From Dyella flagellata (GTDB lineage Bacteria > Pseudomonadota > Gammaproteobacteria > Xanthomonadales > Rhodanobacteraceae), in the NCBI RefSeq assembly GCF_030160275.1, contig NZ_BSOA01000014.1, positions 62,001 to 126,000 on the forward strand: 64,000 nucleotides of DNA, given 5' to 3'. This document shows, in pieces, positions 46,901 to 54,617 of this stretch; position 1 is the stretch's first letter, and each line of letters opens with the position of its first letter. A model generated the notes under the pieces. It saw only the letters and a list, made by a program, of their open reading frames with translations, was not told the origin of the DNA and ran no database searches. The position numbers and the translations under genes are program-made.

Positions 46901-47079
46901 ATGAACGCGAATGGGAACAATACCTGGAGGAGCTTGTAGTCAATGCAAACTTGCGGTCCAATTTTGGAGAGGCTGGCCGGCGGAAGGTGGCTCAGTCATT
47001 CGATCAGGACGCCCAGGTAAGTTGCTGGATCGCATTAATCCGTGGGCTCCCGTTAGGAGATGGTTCATATTATGAGTAG
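43948..47079 (+). CDS. Membrane-anchored double glycosyltransferase (two GT4 domains)
   Basis: A 1043-residue protein with four parts. Residues 1-230: an unrecognised domain with two hydrophobic segments (about 145-162 and 194-217). Residues about 232-605: a GT4-type (GT-B fold) transferase with SHECRLNGAPQS, GCVGQITADKGQDIF and the nucleotide-sugar motif EPFGRVALESMALG (520-533). Residues 641-676: another long hydrophobic segment. Residues about 683-1030: a second GT4 domain with the motif GWGKCGFKALQYMAVGVP (944-961). It probably adds two sugars, or alternates two linkages, while sitting at the membrane next to the exporter. The stop overlaps the sulfotransferase start. Donor sugars are not predictable. 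Size and the internal membrane linker are unusual. Confidence 0.85.
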   Translation: MGNKSVIVGWTGRLSVERFCEVAGLMNDGLEIVSRIPLQEKNASVLVAGRTRDIITLLMHRLWHYGDAYIDWASEAGARRNLACFLIAFLLTSGKVRIVENGNVIKPGEVLMRFMHRLLSKYAVICAAAGIGSHLVGALMRIKKLLVAFFWPLLLLCLIAFGGRRAIARRMAELSVRYSRVDNWLNHAGPRRKPTLLAAIYAVLFALCLPPTYAVLLFSRTMRRMFRASDPRSTILFVSHECRLNGAPQSLLTLLTGLDRKEFRPLLLVPGEGQLADAARAIGVDVYTAPLSQVLMQRPDRFALYRHFVRLLVSIGPIMSLIVRERVSRVHINVAVTPDAALAGRLMMIPVIWHFRETIGRSRWNRFQVRMLKRFSSVVICNSEFTRGRIAELGCPYTHSITLHNCIDDKFRNWGNFRAQTRKELKIPEDALLIGCVGQITADKGQDIFVRSAAMVAKSHPNMYFAIVGTLENKAYVTELRRIAAENGIEDRVLFLGFRTDIGRIMSALDVHVTPSRWDEPFGRVALESMALGAVSIVSDRGGLPEIVENDESGMVFATEDVEGLARILRELANNREKRNHLSSKGVARAKASFSNLRHVDDFQHIVRYPVHPGKGMSRVHLVWRRLAAVLPHRLRANAWCVPAYALLALIVSVVWTISIGLFLASLPFAIVVGALARKRRWSGDIAVLAYQAKRNASTRFRVTRLFERMHGRGIKSKIFYPSNDWLGDLFYASLFYGEHPYLKDLYYYAVIFPVRLYGIICCLFYRAVLIQYELFYEGPMLLERLVLWLHPCVYYDYDDSLFAFPRYAKELPKILPRFCRVVVGNDYIAEYTRKFNANITLIPTCPDQIEKRNAASTKKRLVIGWVGNPANLGYLRTLKRPIERLSERHDIELLVISAGPYQLQWFDLEGLPIRRRQWAMHRELEDLQEMDIGVMPVDEDEVGWGKCGFKALQYMAVGVPTIASPVGVNAAIVKHGECGFLASNEREWEQYLEELVVNANLRSNFGEAGRRKVAQSFDQDAQVSCWIALIRGLPLGDGSYYE

Positions 47080-48709
47080 CGCAAGGCGCTTGATAGTAGT
47101 CGTAGGTATGCATCGCTCGGGAACGAGCGCAATTACTCGAGGCTTAAAGGCGCTAGGAGTCGATCTGGGTGAGTCCCTGTTGCAGCCCGGCCTGTCTGAG
47201 AATCCTCTCGGTTTTTGGGAGGATAGCGACGTCGTGGCATTGAATCAGGAGTTGATGGAGACGCTGGGTTGCGACTGGAATAGCGTGGCGCGTATTGATG
47301 AGCGGTCCATCTCCTCAGTGGAGTTGGCGCGGTTCGAAGATCGTGCTGTTAACCTGCTTCAAGATAAGTTTAAGACTCGTACCGTGTGGGCATTTAAAGA
47401 TCCACGCACGGCTCGCTTGCTCTGGTTTTGGAAGCGGGTAATTGAGCGGGCTGAGATTCTGGATGTCAGCTATGTCCTATGCCTGAGGAATCCGTTGGCA
47501 GTCAGTGAATCGCTTCATGTCAGGAACGGCATAGACCGAGCAGTTTCCATTCTCCTTTGGGCTATCTATACCGTTGAGGCACTTCAGCAAATACAGGCAA
47601 GTTCCACCGTACTGGTCGACTACGACCAGTTGATAGAAGACGGGCGGGAAGTACTGCGGCAGGTCGCTCAAAAACTTCGTCTTGAACTGTCCGGTGAAAT
47701 TGAAGAGTCGTATTTTACTGAATTTCTTACCAGCGACTTGCGTCACAGCAGGTTTCGACTCGAAGAGCTCCGTAGTAGCGGCTTGGCGGACCCGGCAATT
47801 GTGCGGCTATACGAGCAGCTTTTGAAGGCCACTGGGTCGGATGTGAAGCTCGACGGTGGCGAACTTGTTGGCGCGATGGAAAGCGCTGCGGGATGGCTGC
47901 AAGAAGTTGCTGCGATACGTTCAGCTATTGATCGAGTGAATGTTGCGGGAAGAGATCAGCGACTCTCAACCAGCGCACAGGCAGAGTTCGAGCGGACCGA
48001 AATGTTCAGGCTTGAATGCGACCGGCTTAGAGAGAGGAACGGGCTGTTGGAGGGGCGCCAACACGAAACGGAAAATATCCGCGCACAGGTTGAAATGTTC
48101 AGGCTCGAATGCGACCGGCTTAGAGAGAGGAACGGCTTGTTGGAGGGGCGCCAACATGAAATGGAAGACTTCCGCGCGGAGGTCGAAAAGTTGCAGCTTG
48201 AATGCGACGGACTCAGAAGCAGGAATGATCTGCTGGAAGGTCATTTGGACGAGATGGAAAGGGTGAGATCCCAAGCTGAGATATTCAGGCTTGAATGTGA
48301 CAGGCTCAGAGAGCGAAACGGAGAACTGGATGGCCGCCTAGGCGAGATGGAGAATTTTCGCTCACACGCCGAGACGTCCGGACTCGAGCGCGACAAACTT
48401 AGATCCAGGAATAACGAACTGGAAGCACGTTTGGCGGAAGAGCGGTCCAATTTACGGAGCTGCCAAAGTCGAATGATGGTTCTCAACGCAGCAATAGAGC
48501 GAGAGAGAGATCGTAATCTTCGTTTGCAATCTCGAAATTCGGCGCTTCAGACCAGAGTGGTGGGGCTTAGGGCTGAGCGCCAATGGATAGCTGCCAACGG
48601 CGAAACGATTCTGGAAGAATTGGCCCAAATTCGCGAAGAATTAACCCTGCTGGATGGTAGGCGTATTGCGTTGGCCCTAAAAAGGCCCTGGTGGAAGATG
48701 TTTCGTTAG
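47072..48709 (+). CDS. Sulfotransferase domain fused to a repetitive coiled coil
   Basis: A 545-residue protein. Residues 1-250 form a P-loop sulfotransferase domain: 5' PAPS loop VVGMHRSGTSA (10-20) and 3' phosphate motif CLRNPLAVSES (137-147, Arg139 and Ser145). Residues 310-464 are five consecutive 31-residue repeats (consensus about ExFRLECDRLRERNGLLEGR with an acidic end), predicted as a long coiled coil that continues to about 530. The last residues, LALKRPWWKMFR, form a basic aromatic tail that could touch the membrane. This is the plan of the WbdD chain-length ruler, with a different catalytic head. The ATG at 47072 (AGGAG upstream) is preferred over 47060. PAPS genes lie downstream in the same cluster. 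Whether it transfers sulfate is untested. Confidence 0.82.
   Translation: MSSARRLIVVVGMHRSGTSAITRGLKALGVDLGESLLQPGLSENPLGFWEDSDVVALNQELMETLGCDWNSVARIDERSISSVELARFEDRAVNLLQDKFKTRTVWAFKDPRTARLLWFWKRVIERAEILDVSYVLCLRNPLAVSESLHVRNGIDRAVSILLWAIYTVEALQQIQASSTVLVDYDQLIEDGREVLRQVAQKLRLELSGEIEESYFTEFLTSDLRHSRFRLEELRSSGLADPAIVRLYEQLLKATGSDVKLDGGELVGAMESAAGWLQEVAAIRSAIDRVNVAGRDQRLSTSAQAEFERTEMFRLECDRLRERNGLLEGRQHETENIRAQVEMFRLECDRLRERNGLLEGRQHEMEDFRAEVEKLQLECDGLRSRNDLLEGHLDEMERVRSQAEIFRLECDRLRERNGELDGRLGEMENFRSHAETSGLERDKLRSRNNELEARLAEERSNLRSCQSRMMVLNAAIERERDRNLRLQSRNSALQTRVVGLRAERQWIAANGETILEELAQIREELTLLDGRRIALALKRPWWKMFR
47999..48463 (+). repeat. Five tandem 93-bp repeats coding a coiled coil
   Basis: Units at 47999, 48092, 48185, 48278 and 48371, each exactly 93 bp (31 codons). 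The first two are nearly identical at the DNA level, the others have drifted. Being in frame and length-exact, they could expand or contract by recombination without breaking the gene. Confidence 0.9.
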
Positions 48710-48779
48710 GTTCACGTGCATCGCACGGAAATAGAAATTATTCGCGCCATAGGCGCTACTGCATTAAGGAATATTCGTT

Positions 48780-50663
48780 GTGTGCGGAATTACTGGCTTC
48801 ATCAGTTTTGACGAGCGTGCTTTAGGGCAGAAGTTTCTCGATGATGCTGCTCAAGTGATATTTCATCGTGGGCCAGACGAAGGCGGCAGCGCGATAGTTG
48901 CGGACGGCAAAGTCGGGTTGGCTATGCGCCGACTAAGCATTGTCGACCTGGCGGGCGGCCACCAGCCCATGAATTGCGCCAATGGCGACGTCACCATCGT
49001 GTTTAACGGGGAAATTTATAACTATCCCGAATTGAAGGCTAAGTATCTCCCCGACGAGGAAATGAGCACTCGGAGCGATACCGAGGTGTTGCTAAAGCTC
49101 TATGAGCGTATGGGAACCGCATGCTTTTCCCTTCTCCGCGGCATGTTTGGGGTTGCCATATGGGATGCGAGAGTAGGGAAGCTCATTCTTGCGAGGGATG
49201 TTTTCGGGAAAAAGCCGCTTTACTATTTCAAGAACGACAAGGTTTTGGTATTTGGTTCGGAGATCAAGAGTGTTCTACAGGACGACGGTGTTCCACGGAA
49301 GCTCTCGCAGCAAGGCTTTGATAACTTTTTGACCTGGTTGGCGGTGCCCGATCCCGAAACAATGTTTGAGGGGATAAGAAAGTTGCCGGCGGCCCATGTG
49401 ATGGAAGTGGAACTAGATGGAACCAACCGCATCTCCAGGTATTGGGATCTAAGATTCCCTGGAGTTCCAGAGATCGCAAACGCTAGCGACGCTGCGGATT
49501 TGATGCTGTCGCGATTAAGTGAGTCGATTTCGCTGAGATTGCGTGCCGATGTGCCTGTCGGAGTATTGCTTTCCGGGGGGGTCGATAGTTCCGCCATTGT
49601 AGCTTTGGCATCCCGCCAGGTTTCTCATCATCTGCGGACGTACTCGATAGGCTTCTCCGAAGAGGGCTTCAACGAATTTCAGTATTCAGACGCAGTTGCC
49701 AAGCGTTATGGCACCGATCACACGAAGATCATAATGCCGCCTGAGCTTTACTGGGATACATTGCAGACGGTTATATGGCATCTAGATGAGCCTGTTTGCG
49801 ATACGGCAACCGTCCCTCTTTTTTATTTGTGCCGGGAAGCCCGCAAATCGGTGAAAGTTCTGCTTTCCGGTGAGGGAAGCGACGAAATGCTCGGAGGGTA
49901 TACGTCGCGCTACAAGGAGGGCGTCGAGGTCATCCGCCGGGGGCGCGCAGCGGAATATCTCCCAGGGAAAATCCGGAGCTACCTGTGGAATAAAGCTGGT
50001 GGCGGCGTGTGGCCGAAGAGTAGGAAAGAGTTGTGGAATCTGACTCAGCCTGGTGAACTTAGGTTTTTGAATGATCAAATTTATGGTTACTATGAGGGCC
50101 TGAGGGAAGACCTTTATAGTGGTGGGCCGATGGAGGGCTTCCATCCCGACAGGCTTGAGCTAGCCTCGCGCGTAGTTCGCCCATCGGCCACGCCTCTTCA
50201 GCGCTTGCTGTATACAGACTGCAATGTAAATCTACCGGCTTATCTTCTGATGAAGGCAGATAAGATGAGTATGGCTGCCTCCATCGAATTGCGCTGCCCA
50301 TTCCTGGACAGGGAGTTTGCGGATTTTTGCGCGGGTTTGCCGGACGAGCTGAAGCTTGATCAACAAGTGGGAGGAAAGGCCATCCTCAAAAAGGCGCTTG
50401 AACCCTTGCTGCCCCACGACGTGCTCTATCGTCCGAAGATGGGATTTCCCGTGCCTATTGGAGCTTGGCTGAAGGGAGGTCTGAAAGAGCAGGCATACGA
50501 GACACTCTTCAACTCCAATAGTCGTATTTCCCAATTTCTTAACATAGGCCACGTGCGTAGCATGTGGGATCATCACCAGCGTGGCACACTCGTGTTTGGT
50601 ACCCAGTTGTGGCAATTGGTACTGGTCGAATTGTGGATGACAAGATTTGGAGTCACAGTATGA
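48780..50663 (+). CDS. AsnB-type glutamine amidotransferase
   Basis: A 627-residue protein of the asparagine synthase (glutamine-hydrolysing) family. It starts at a GTG so that Cys2 (M-CGITGF) is the N-terminal glutaminase nucleophile; AAGGA lies upstream. The glutaminase domain continues with FHRGPDEGG and NGEIYNYPEL. The synthase domain has the ATP-pyrophosphatase loop SGGVDSS (265-271) and GEGSDEMLGGY. In polysaccharide loci such proteins often amidate sugar carboxyl groups (uronamides) rather than make asparagine. The neighbouring UDP-glucose dehydrogenase makes a uronic acid, supporting that idea. True asparagine synthase activity remains possible. It ends overlapping the acyltransferase start (ATGA). 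Confidence 0.88.
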   Translation: MCGITGFISFDERALGQKFLDDAAQVIFHRGPDEGGSAIVADGKVGLAMRRLSIVDLAGGHQPMNCANGDVTIVFNGEIYNYPELKAKYLPDEEMSTRSDTEVLLKLYERMGTACFSLLRGMFGVAIWDARVGKLILARDVFGKKPLYYFKNDKVLVFGSEIKSVLQDDGVPRKLSQQGFDNFLTWLAVPDPETMFEGIRKLPAAHVMEVELDGTNRISRYWDLRFPGVPEIANASDAADLMLSRLSESISLRLRADVPVGVLLSGGVDSSAIVALASRQVSHHLRTYSIGFSEEGFNEFQYSDAVAKRYGTDHTKIIMPPELYWDTLQTVIWHLDEPVCDTATVPLFYLCREARKSVKVLLSGEGSDEMLGGYTSRYKEGVEVIRRGRAAEYLPGKIRSYLWNKAGGGVWPKSRKELWNLTQPGELRFLNDQIYGYYEGLREDLYSGGPMEGFHPDRLELASRVVRPSATPLQRLLYTDCNVNLPAYLLMKADKMSMAASIELRCPFLDREFADFCAGLPDELKLDQQVGGKAILKKALEPLLPHDVLYRPKMGFPVPIGAWLKGGLKEQAYETLFNSNSRISQFLNIGHVRSMWDHHQRGTLVFGTQLWQLVLVELWMTRFGVTV

Positions 50664-51742
50664 ATACGCCCAAGCTGTCAGAAGTAGCAGTTGGGCGCGA
50701 AAACAATCTAAATATGATTAGGTTGTTAGCCGCGTCGCTGGTACTTTATTCGCATTCATTTCCGCTTGCGGGTCATCCTGCAGGCGGGGTGGGGAGTGGG
50801 GAGGCGATTGGAGTGCTGCTTGGTACTCAAAGCGGTGGTTCCATTGCAGTAGATGCCTTTTTTCTGATCAGCGGCTTTCTTGTAACCGGGAGCCTGCTGA
50901 AACGCAAAGATCTTTTATTTTACTTTCGTTCGCGAGCGCTGAGACTATTCCCGGCGCTTTTTGCATCGCTGGTATTGACCGTTTTCGTGCTTGGACCATG
51001 CGTCACATCCTTGCCCACGGCCGAATACTTTGCCAACAGTCAAACCTATCACTTTTTCTTTCACAATCTGACACTTTGGCGAGCGGATTACCTGTTGCCC
51101 GGTGTCTTCCAGGACCAACCGAATACTTCCCCCAATGGCTCGCTTTGGACCTTGCCGATGGAGGGACGCATGTACCTGATGATAGCGACCATATGGGTGT
51201 TGCGCGGATTCAAGACACAGTGGCTCTTCAACTTGGTAGCAATATCAGGGGTGATCTTCAGTATTAGCTGGCCGCAGCTTAATCCGTTTGTGTTGGAACA
51301 GCAGCAGTGCGCCGTGGTGGCGAGCTTTTTCCTGATTGGAATGCTGGCCTATGTCAACAGGGAGTTCATCCCGGTACGAGGTGACATTGCTGCGTTCCTG
51401 TTCATGTTGTCAGCTGTGGTGCATGGTCAGCCGAGTTTTGACGTGGTTTTTGGCATCGCGCTTGCCTACGGTGTGCTCTGGCTGGGATTCATACCAAAAA
51501 TCGGCTTTTTCAACAGAATTGGTGACTATTCATATGGGATATATGTATACGCTTTTCCAATTCAGCAACTCTATGTGCATCTTTTCAAAGACGTGGGCCC
51601 GTTGAAGCTATTTGTCTTCTCCATGCCAACGACGCTGCTGCTGGCAGTGGCATCCTGGCACTATTTGGAGAAGCCTGCTTTGAATCTGAAGGGGCGCCGA
51701 ACGGATCGGCTGGCGAGAAGATCACTTGAGTCCGTGAGTTGA
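50660..51742 (+). CDS. Acyltransferase family 3 (OafA/YrhL-like) membrane protein
   Basis: A 360-residue integral membrane acyltransferase with about ten helices. The N-terminal part NLNMIRLLAASLVLYSHSFPLAG holds the family Arg and the catalytic His (SHS in the first helix); the NGSLWTLPMEGRMYLMIA segment is also a family hallmark, normally N-x-x-x-W-x-x-x-x-E. Members transfer acetyl or other acyl groups onto O-antigen or exopolysaccharide sugars on the periplasmic side. The ATG at 50660 overlaps the asnB-like stop by 4 bp. The acyl group and target sugar are unknown. Confidence 0.88.
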   Translation: MNTPKLSEVAVGRENNLNMIRLLAASLVLYSHSFPLAGHPAGGVGSGEAIGVLLGTQSGGSIAVDAFFLISGFLVTGSLLKRKDLLFYFRSRALRLFPALFASLVLTVFVLGPCVTSLPTAEYFANSQTYHFFFHNLTLWRADYLLPGVFQDQPNTSPNGSLWTLPMEGRMYLMIATIWVLRGFKTQWLFNLVAISGVIFSISWPQLNPFVLEQQQCAVVASFFLIGMLAYVNREFIPVRGDIAAFLFMLSAVVHGQPSFDVVFGIALAYGVLWLGFIPKIGFFNRIGDYSYGIYVYAFPIQQLYVHLFKDVGPLKLFVFSMPTTLLLAVASWHYLEKPALNLKGRRTDRLARRSLESVS

Positions 51743-51842
51743 GATTCTGGCGCCCCCGCATCGTTTCGGGAAGTATTCCCTATGCATAATCTACAGTTGC
51801 TTTCACGGGAAGCGAAACAGTTAGACACTACGGAGTAATGTT

Positions 51843-53186
51843 TTGAAGATAACCATATTCGGAACCGGTTACGTTGGCCTTGTTACCGGCGCGTGTCTTG
51901 CAGAAATGGGAAATCATGTCTTATGCGTGGACATTGACGCCGAAAAAGTTGCCCGTCTTAAAAAGGGGGACGTGCCTATTTACGAGCCGGGGCTTAGTCC
52001 GATAGTAACCAAGAATTTTGCCGCGGCTCAGTTGGACTTTACTACCGACCCGGTCGCCGCCATTTTGCATGGAGAGTTGATCTTCATAGCCGTCGGTACC
52101 CCGCCGGGCGAGGATGGGAGTGCCGACCTTAGTTACGTCCTGGAGGTGGCGGGTACGATCGGACGCCACCTGGGCGATTATGCGGTGGTGGTGAACAAAT
52201 CGACGGTTCCGGTGGGAACGGCAGGCCTCGTCCGCGCAAAGATAAAGGAGCAGCTGGATCTTAGGGGCGTTGAGATCGCGTTTGATGTTGCTTCGAATCC
52301 TGAGTTCCTTAAGGAAGGCAACGCAATTGAGGACTGCATGCGCCCCGATCGCATCGTTGTCGGCAGCTCGAGTTCGCGTGCTATCGAGATTTTGCGCAAG
52401 CTTTATGCTCCTTTTAACCGAAATCACGAACGTTTGGTTGTGATGGACGAATGCTCCGCCGAGTTGACTAAATATGCGGCCAACGCAATGCTGGCGACAA
52501 AAATAAGCTTCATGAATGAGATCGCCAATATTGCAGAAAAGGTCGGTGCGGATGTTGAACTGGTCCGTCAGGGCATCGGTTCGGATCCCCGCATCGGTTT
52601 CCAATTCATCTATCCTGGCGCGGGATATGGTGGATCATGTTTTCCCAAAGATGTAAAGGCGCTAGGGCGGCTTGCCAAGTCGAAGGGATACAATGCTCGC
52701 TTGCTCTCCTCTGTTGAGGAGGTAAATGAGGATCAGAAGCGAAAGCTGTTCTCATATATAGAGAAACATTTTTCAGGTGATCTGAACGGAAAAACTATCG
52801 CTGTCTGGGGATTGGCCTTTAAGCCTGATACGGATGACATGAGAGAAGCATCCAGTCGCTCGCTAATTGATAGCCTTATTGCGGCTGGGGCCAAGGTGCG
52901 CGCGTTCGATCCTGAAGCGATCCCTGAAGCAAAGAGGATTTACAGGGGCTCCTCCGAGCAACTCCATTTTGCCGATAATGCGTATGAGGCCTTACAGAAT
53001 GCCGACGCTTTGGCGATCGTTACGGAATGGAAGATTTTCCGTAGTCCAAACTTCAAGCAGCTGGCTGATCTTTTAAAGCATCGGGTGGTGTTTGATGGCC
53101 GGAATATATACGACCCCAAGGAGGTCGAGGCAGCAGGAATTGCGTATTTTGGAGTCGGCCGCGGCAGAAGCCTGGACGGCAACTGA
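51843..53186 (+). CDS. ugd: UDP-glucose 6-dehydrogenase
   Basis: Oxidises UDP-glucose to UDP-glucuronic acid with two NAD+ (447 residues). NAD loop [11 protein letters not shown] (residues 6-16), [29 protein letters not shown], and the catalytic Cys266 in [10 protein letters not shown] are all intact. It starts with TTG at 51843, 7 nt after GGAG; an ATG at 51838 opens only a two-codon frame (ATG TTT TGA) overlapping this start. It supplies uronic acid for the surface polysaccharide. It is the last gene of the wzm-to-ugd run, with a 100-bp gap upstream. Confidence 0.95.
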   Translation: MKITIFGTGYVGLVTGACLAEMGNHVLCVDIDAEKVARLKKGDVPIYEPGLSPIVTKNFAAAQLDFTTDPVAAILHGELIFIAVGTPPGEDGSADLSYVLEVAGTIGRHLGDYAVVVNKSTVPVGTAGLVRAKIKEQLDLRGVEIAFDVASNPEFLKEGNAIEDCMRPDRIVVGSSSSRAIEILRKLYAPFNRNHERLVVMDECSAELTKYAANAMLATKISFMNEIANIAEKVGADVELVRQGIGSDPRIGFQFIYPGAGYGGSCFPKDVKALGRLAKSKGYNARLLSSVEEVNEDQKRKLFSYIEKHFSGDLNGKTIAVWGLAFKPDTDDMREASSRSLIDSLIAAGAKVRAFDPEAIPEAKRIYRGSSEQLHFADNAYEALQNADALAIVTEWKIFRSPNFKQLADLLKHRVVFDGRNIYDPKEVEAAGIAYFGVGRGRSLDGN

Positions 53187-53672
53187 GTCACTCGCGGCCG
53201 CAGAGTTCCGGACATTTCACTCAAGGGCGCCGGTGATGTAATGCTGCACACCGGCAGCTCCTCGTTGGTCATGACCTCGGTCTCACAATGTACGCATGCA
53301 CATGGGTATGAGGTCCCAGTCGGATTCGTGTTTCAATCCCTCTTCCGAGCTCCAGGCAGGTTTGACGTGAGGCAAAAAAGCCCGGTGATGCGGAGAGAGC
53401 CGCGGCCAGCAGCCAGCATTTGTGGTGTCGCCACAGGTGCAACGGAATGACAATCGAACGTCACGGCCAATGCTGATTCGTAATCCTCGGGGGCTACAAG
53501 CACGCAATGGTGACTATCGCTTGATGCCCTCAAGTGTTGAATTGCCTGCCTTGATGGCAAGACTGTGCGTTCCTGAAAGGAGAGGGCATGGTTTTCGGTC
53601 CATGGCCTGGTGCTCGTGGGTTTGTTATATAGTACGAAGCCGCCCCGGAATTAATGCTGGAGTACTAATGCA
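53187..53672. other. Intergenic region between ugd and cysD
   Basis: About 490 bp with no supported gene; short open frames on both strands have no recognisable family. Its last 50 bp should contain the cysD promoter and ribosome site (GGAG at 53659-53662). Just before cysD, ATG CAA TGA (53668-53676) forms a two-codon frame overlapping the cysD start codon. No hairpin or riboswitch was recognised. Confidence 0.4.
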
Positions 53673-54617
53673 ATGATACGTGAAACCAGGGCGTTAGATG
53701 TCAAGCCGGCTACAGCAAGTACCTTAAGTCACCTAGATGCTTTGGAGGCAGAGAGCATCCATATCTTTAGGGAGGTAGCGGCCAGTTTTCAACGGCCGGT
53801 GATGCTCTATTCGATAGGTAAAGACTCTTCCGTCTTGTTGCAACTGTTACGTAAAGCTTTCTATCCGGCTTGTTCGCCGATTCCCCTTTTGCACGTCGAT
53901 ACGACCTGGAAATTCAGGGAGATGATTGCGTTTCGTGACGAGATTGCCGCAGCCGGGGACGTTCAGCTTTTGGTGCATATCAACCAGGACGGTGTTAGCC
54001 AAGGCATTTCGCCGTTCACGCATGGCGCAACGGTACACACGGAAGTTATGAAAACTTCGGCGCTCAAGCAAGCACTGAGCAAATACGGATTCGATGCGGC
54101 AATAGGGGGGGCGCGTCGCGACGAGGAGCGATCGCGCGCGAAGGAGCGCGTTTTCTCATTTCGCAATGCCCTGCATCGCTGGGATCCTAAGCGACAACGC
54201 CCCGAGCTCTGGAACCTTTACAACACGCACATTCACAAGGGTGAAAGCGTGCGAGTGTTCCCGCTGTCCAATTGGACGGAAATGGACGTCTGGCATTACA
54301 TTCGCCGAGAAGGCATTCCGGTAGTACCGTTGTATTTCGCCAAGAAGAGACCGGTGGTGGCGCGCGATGGCGCGTTGATCATGGTCGACGACGATCGCTT
54401 TGTGTTGCAAGAGGGGGAAAGCATTGAACAGCGTATGGTTCGCTTCCGTACTCTGGGCTGCTATCCGCTGACTGGCGCCATCGAGTCTAGTGCCAGCGAC
54501 GTGGATGAGATCATCGAGGAACTGGCGGCTTCCCGGTCGTCCGAGCGGCAAGGACGGATTATCGATCACGATTCCACCGCGTCGATGGAGCTTAAAAAGC
54601 AAGAGGGCTATTTCTGA
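53673..54617 (+). CDS. cysD: Sulfate adenylyltransferase subunit 2
   Basis: Catalytic subunit of ATP sulfurylase, making APS from sulfate and ATP (314 residues). It has [48 protein letters not shown], where SIGKDS (47-52) is the PP-loop, and the conserved end [14 protein letters not shown]. It works with the CysN GTPase encoded immediately downstream (1-bp overlap, TGATG). No sulfite-reduction genes (cysH, cysI, cysJ) accompany it, which suggests the APS/PAPS is made for sulfation of the surface polymer, as for NodP in rhizobia. Confidence 0.95.
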   Translation: MIRETRALDVKPATASTLSHLDALEAESIHIFREVAASFQRPVMLYSIGKDSSVLLQLLRKAFYPACSPIPLLHVDTTWKFREMIAFRDEIAAAGDVQLLVHINQDGVSQGISPFTHGATVHTEVMKTSALKQALSKYGFDAAIGGARRDEERSRAKERVFSFRNALHRWDPKRQRPELWNLYNTHIHKGESVRVFPLSNWTEMDVWHYIRREGIPVVPLYFAKKRPVVARDGALIMVDDDRFVLQEGESIEQRMVRFRTLGCYPLTGAIESSASDVDEIIEELAASRSSERQGRIIDHDSTASMELKKQEGYF

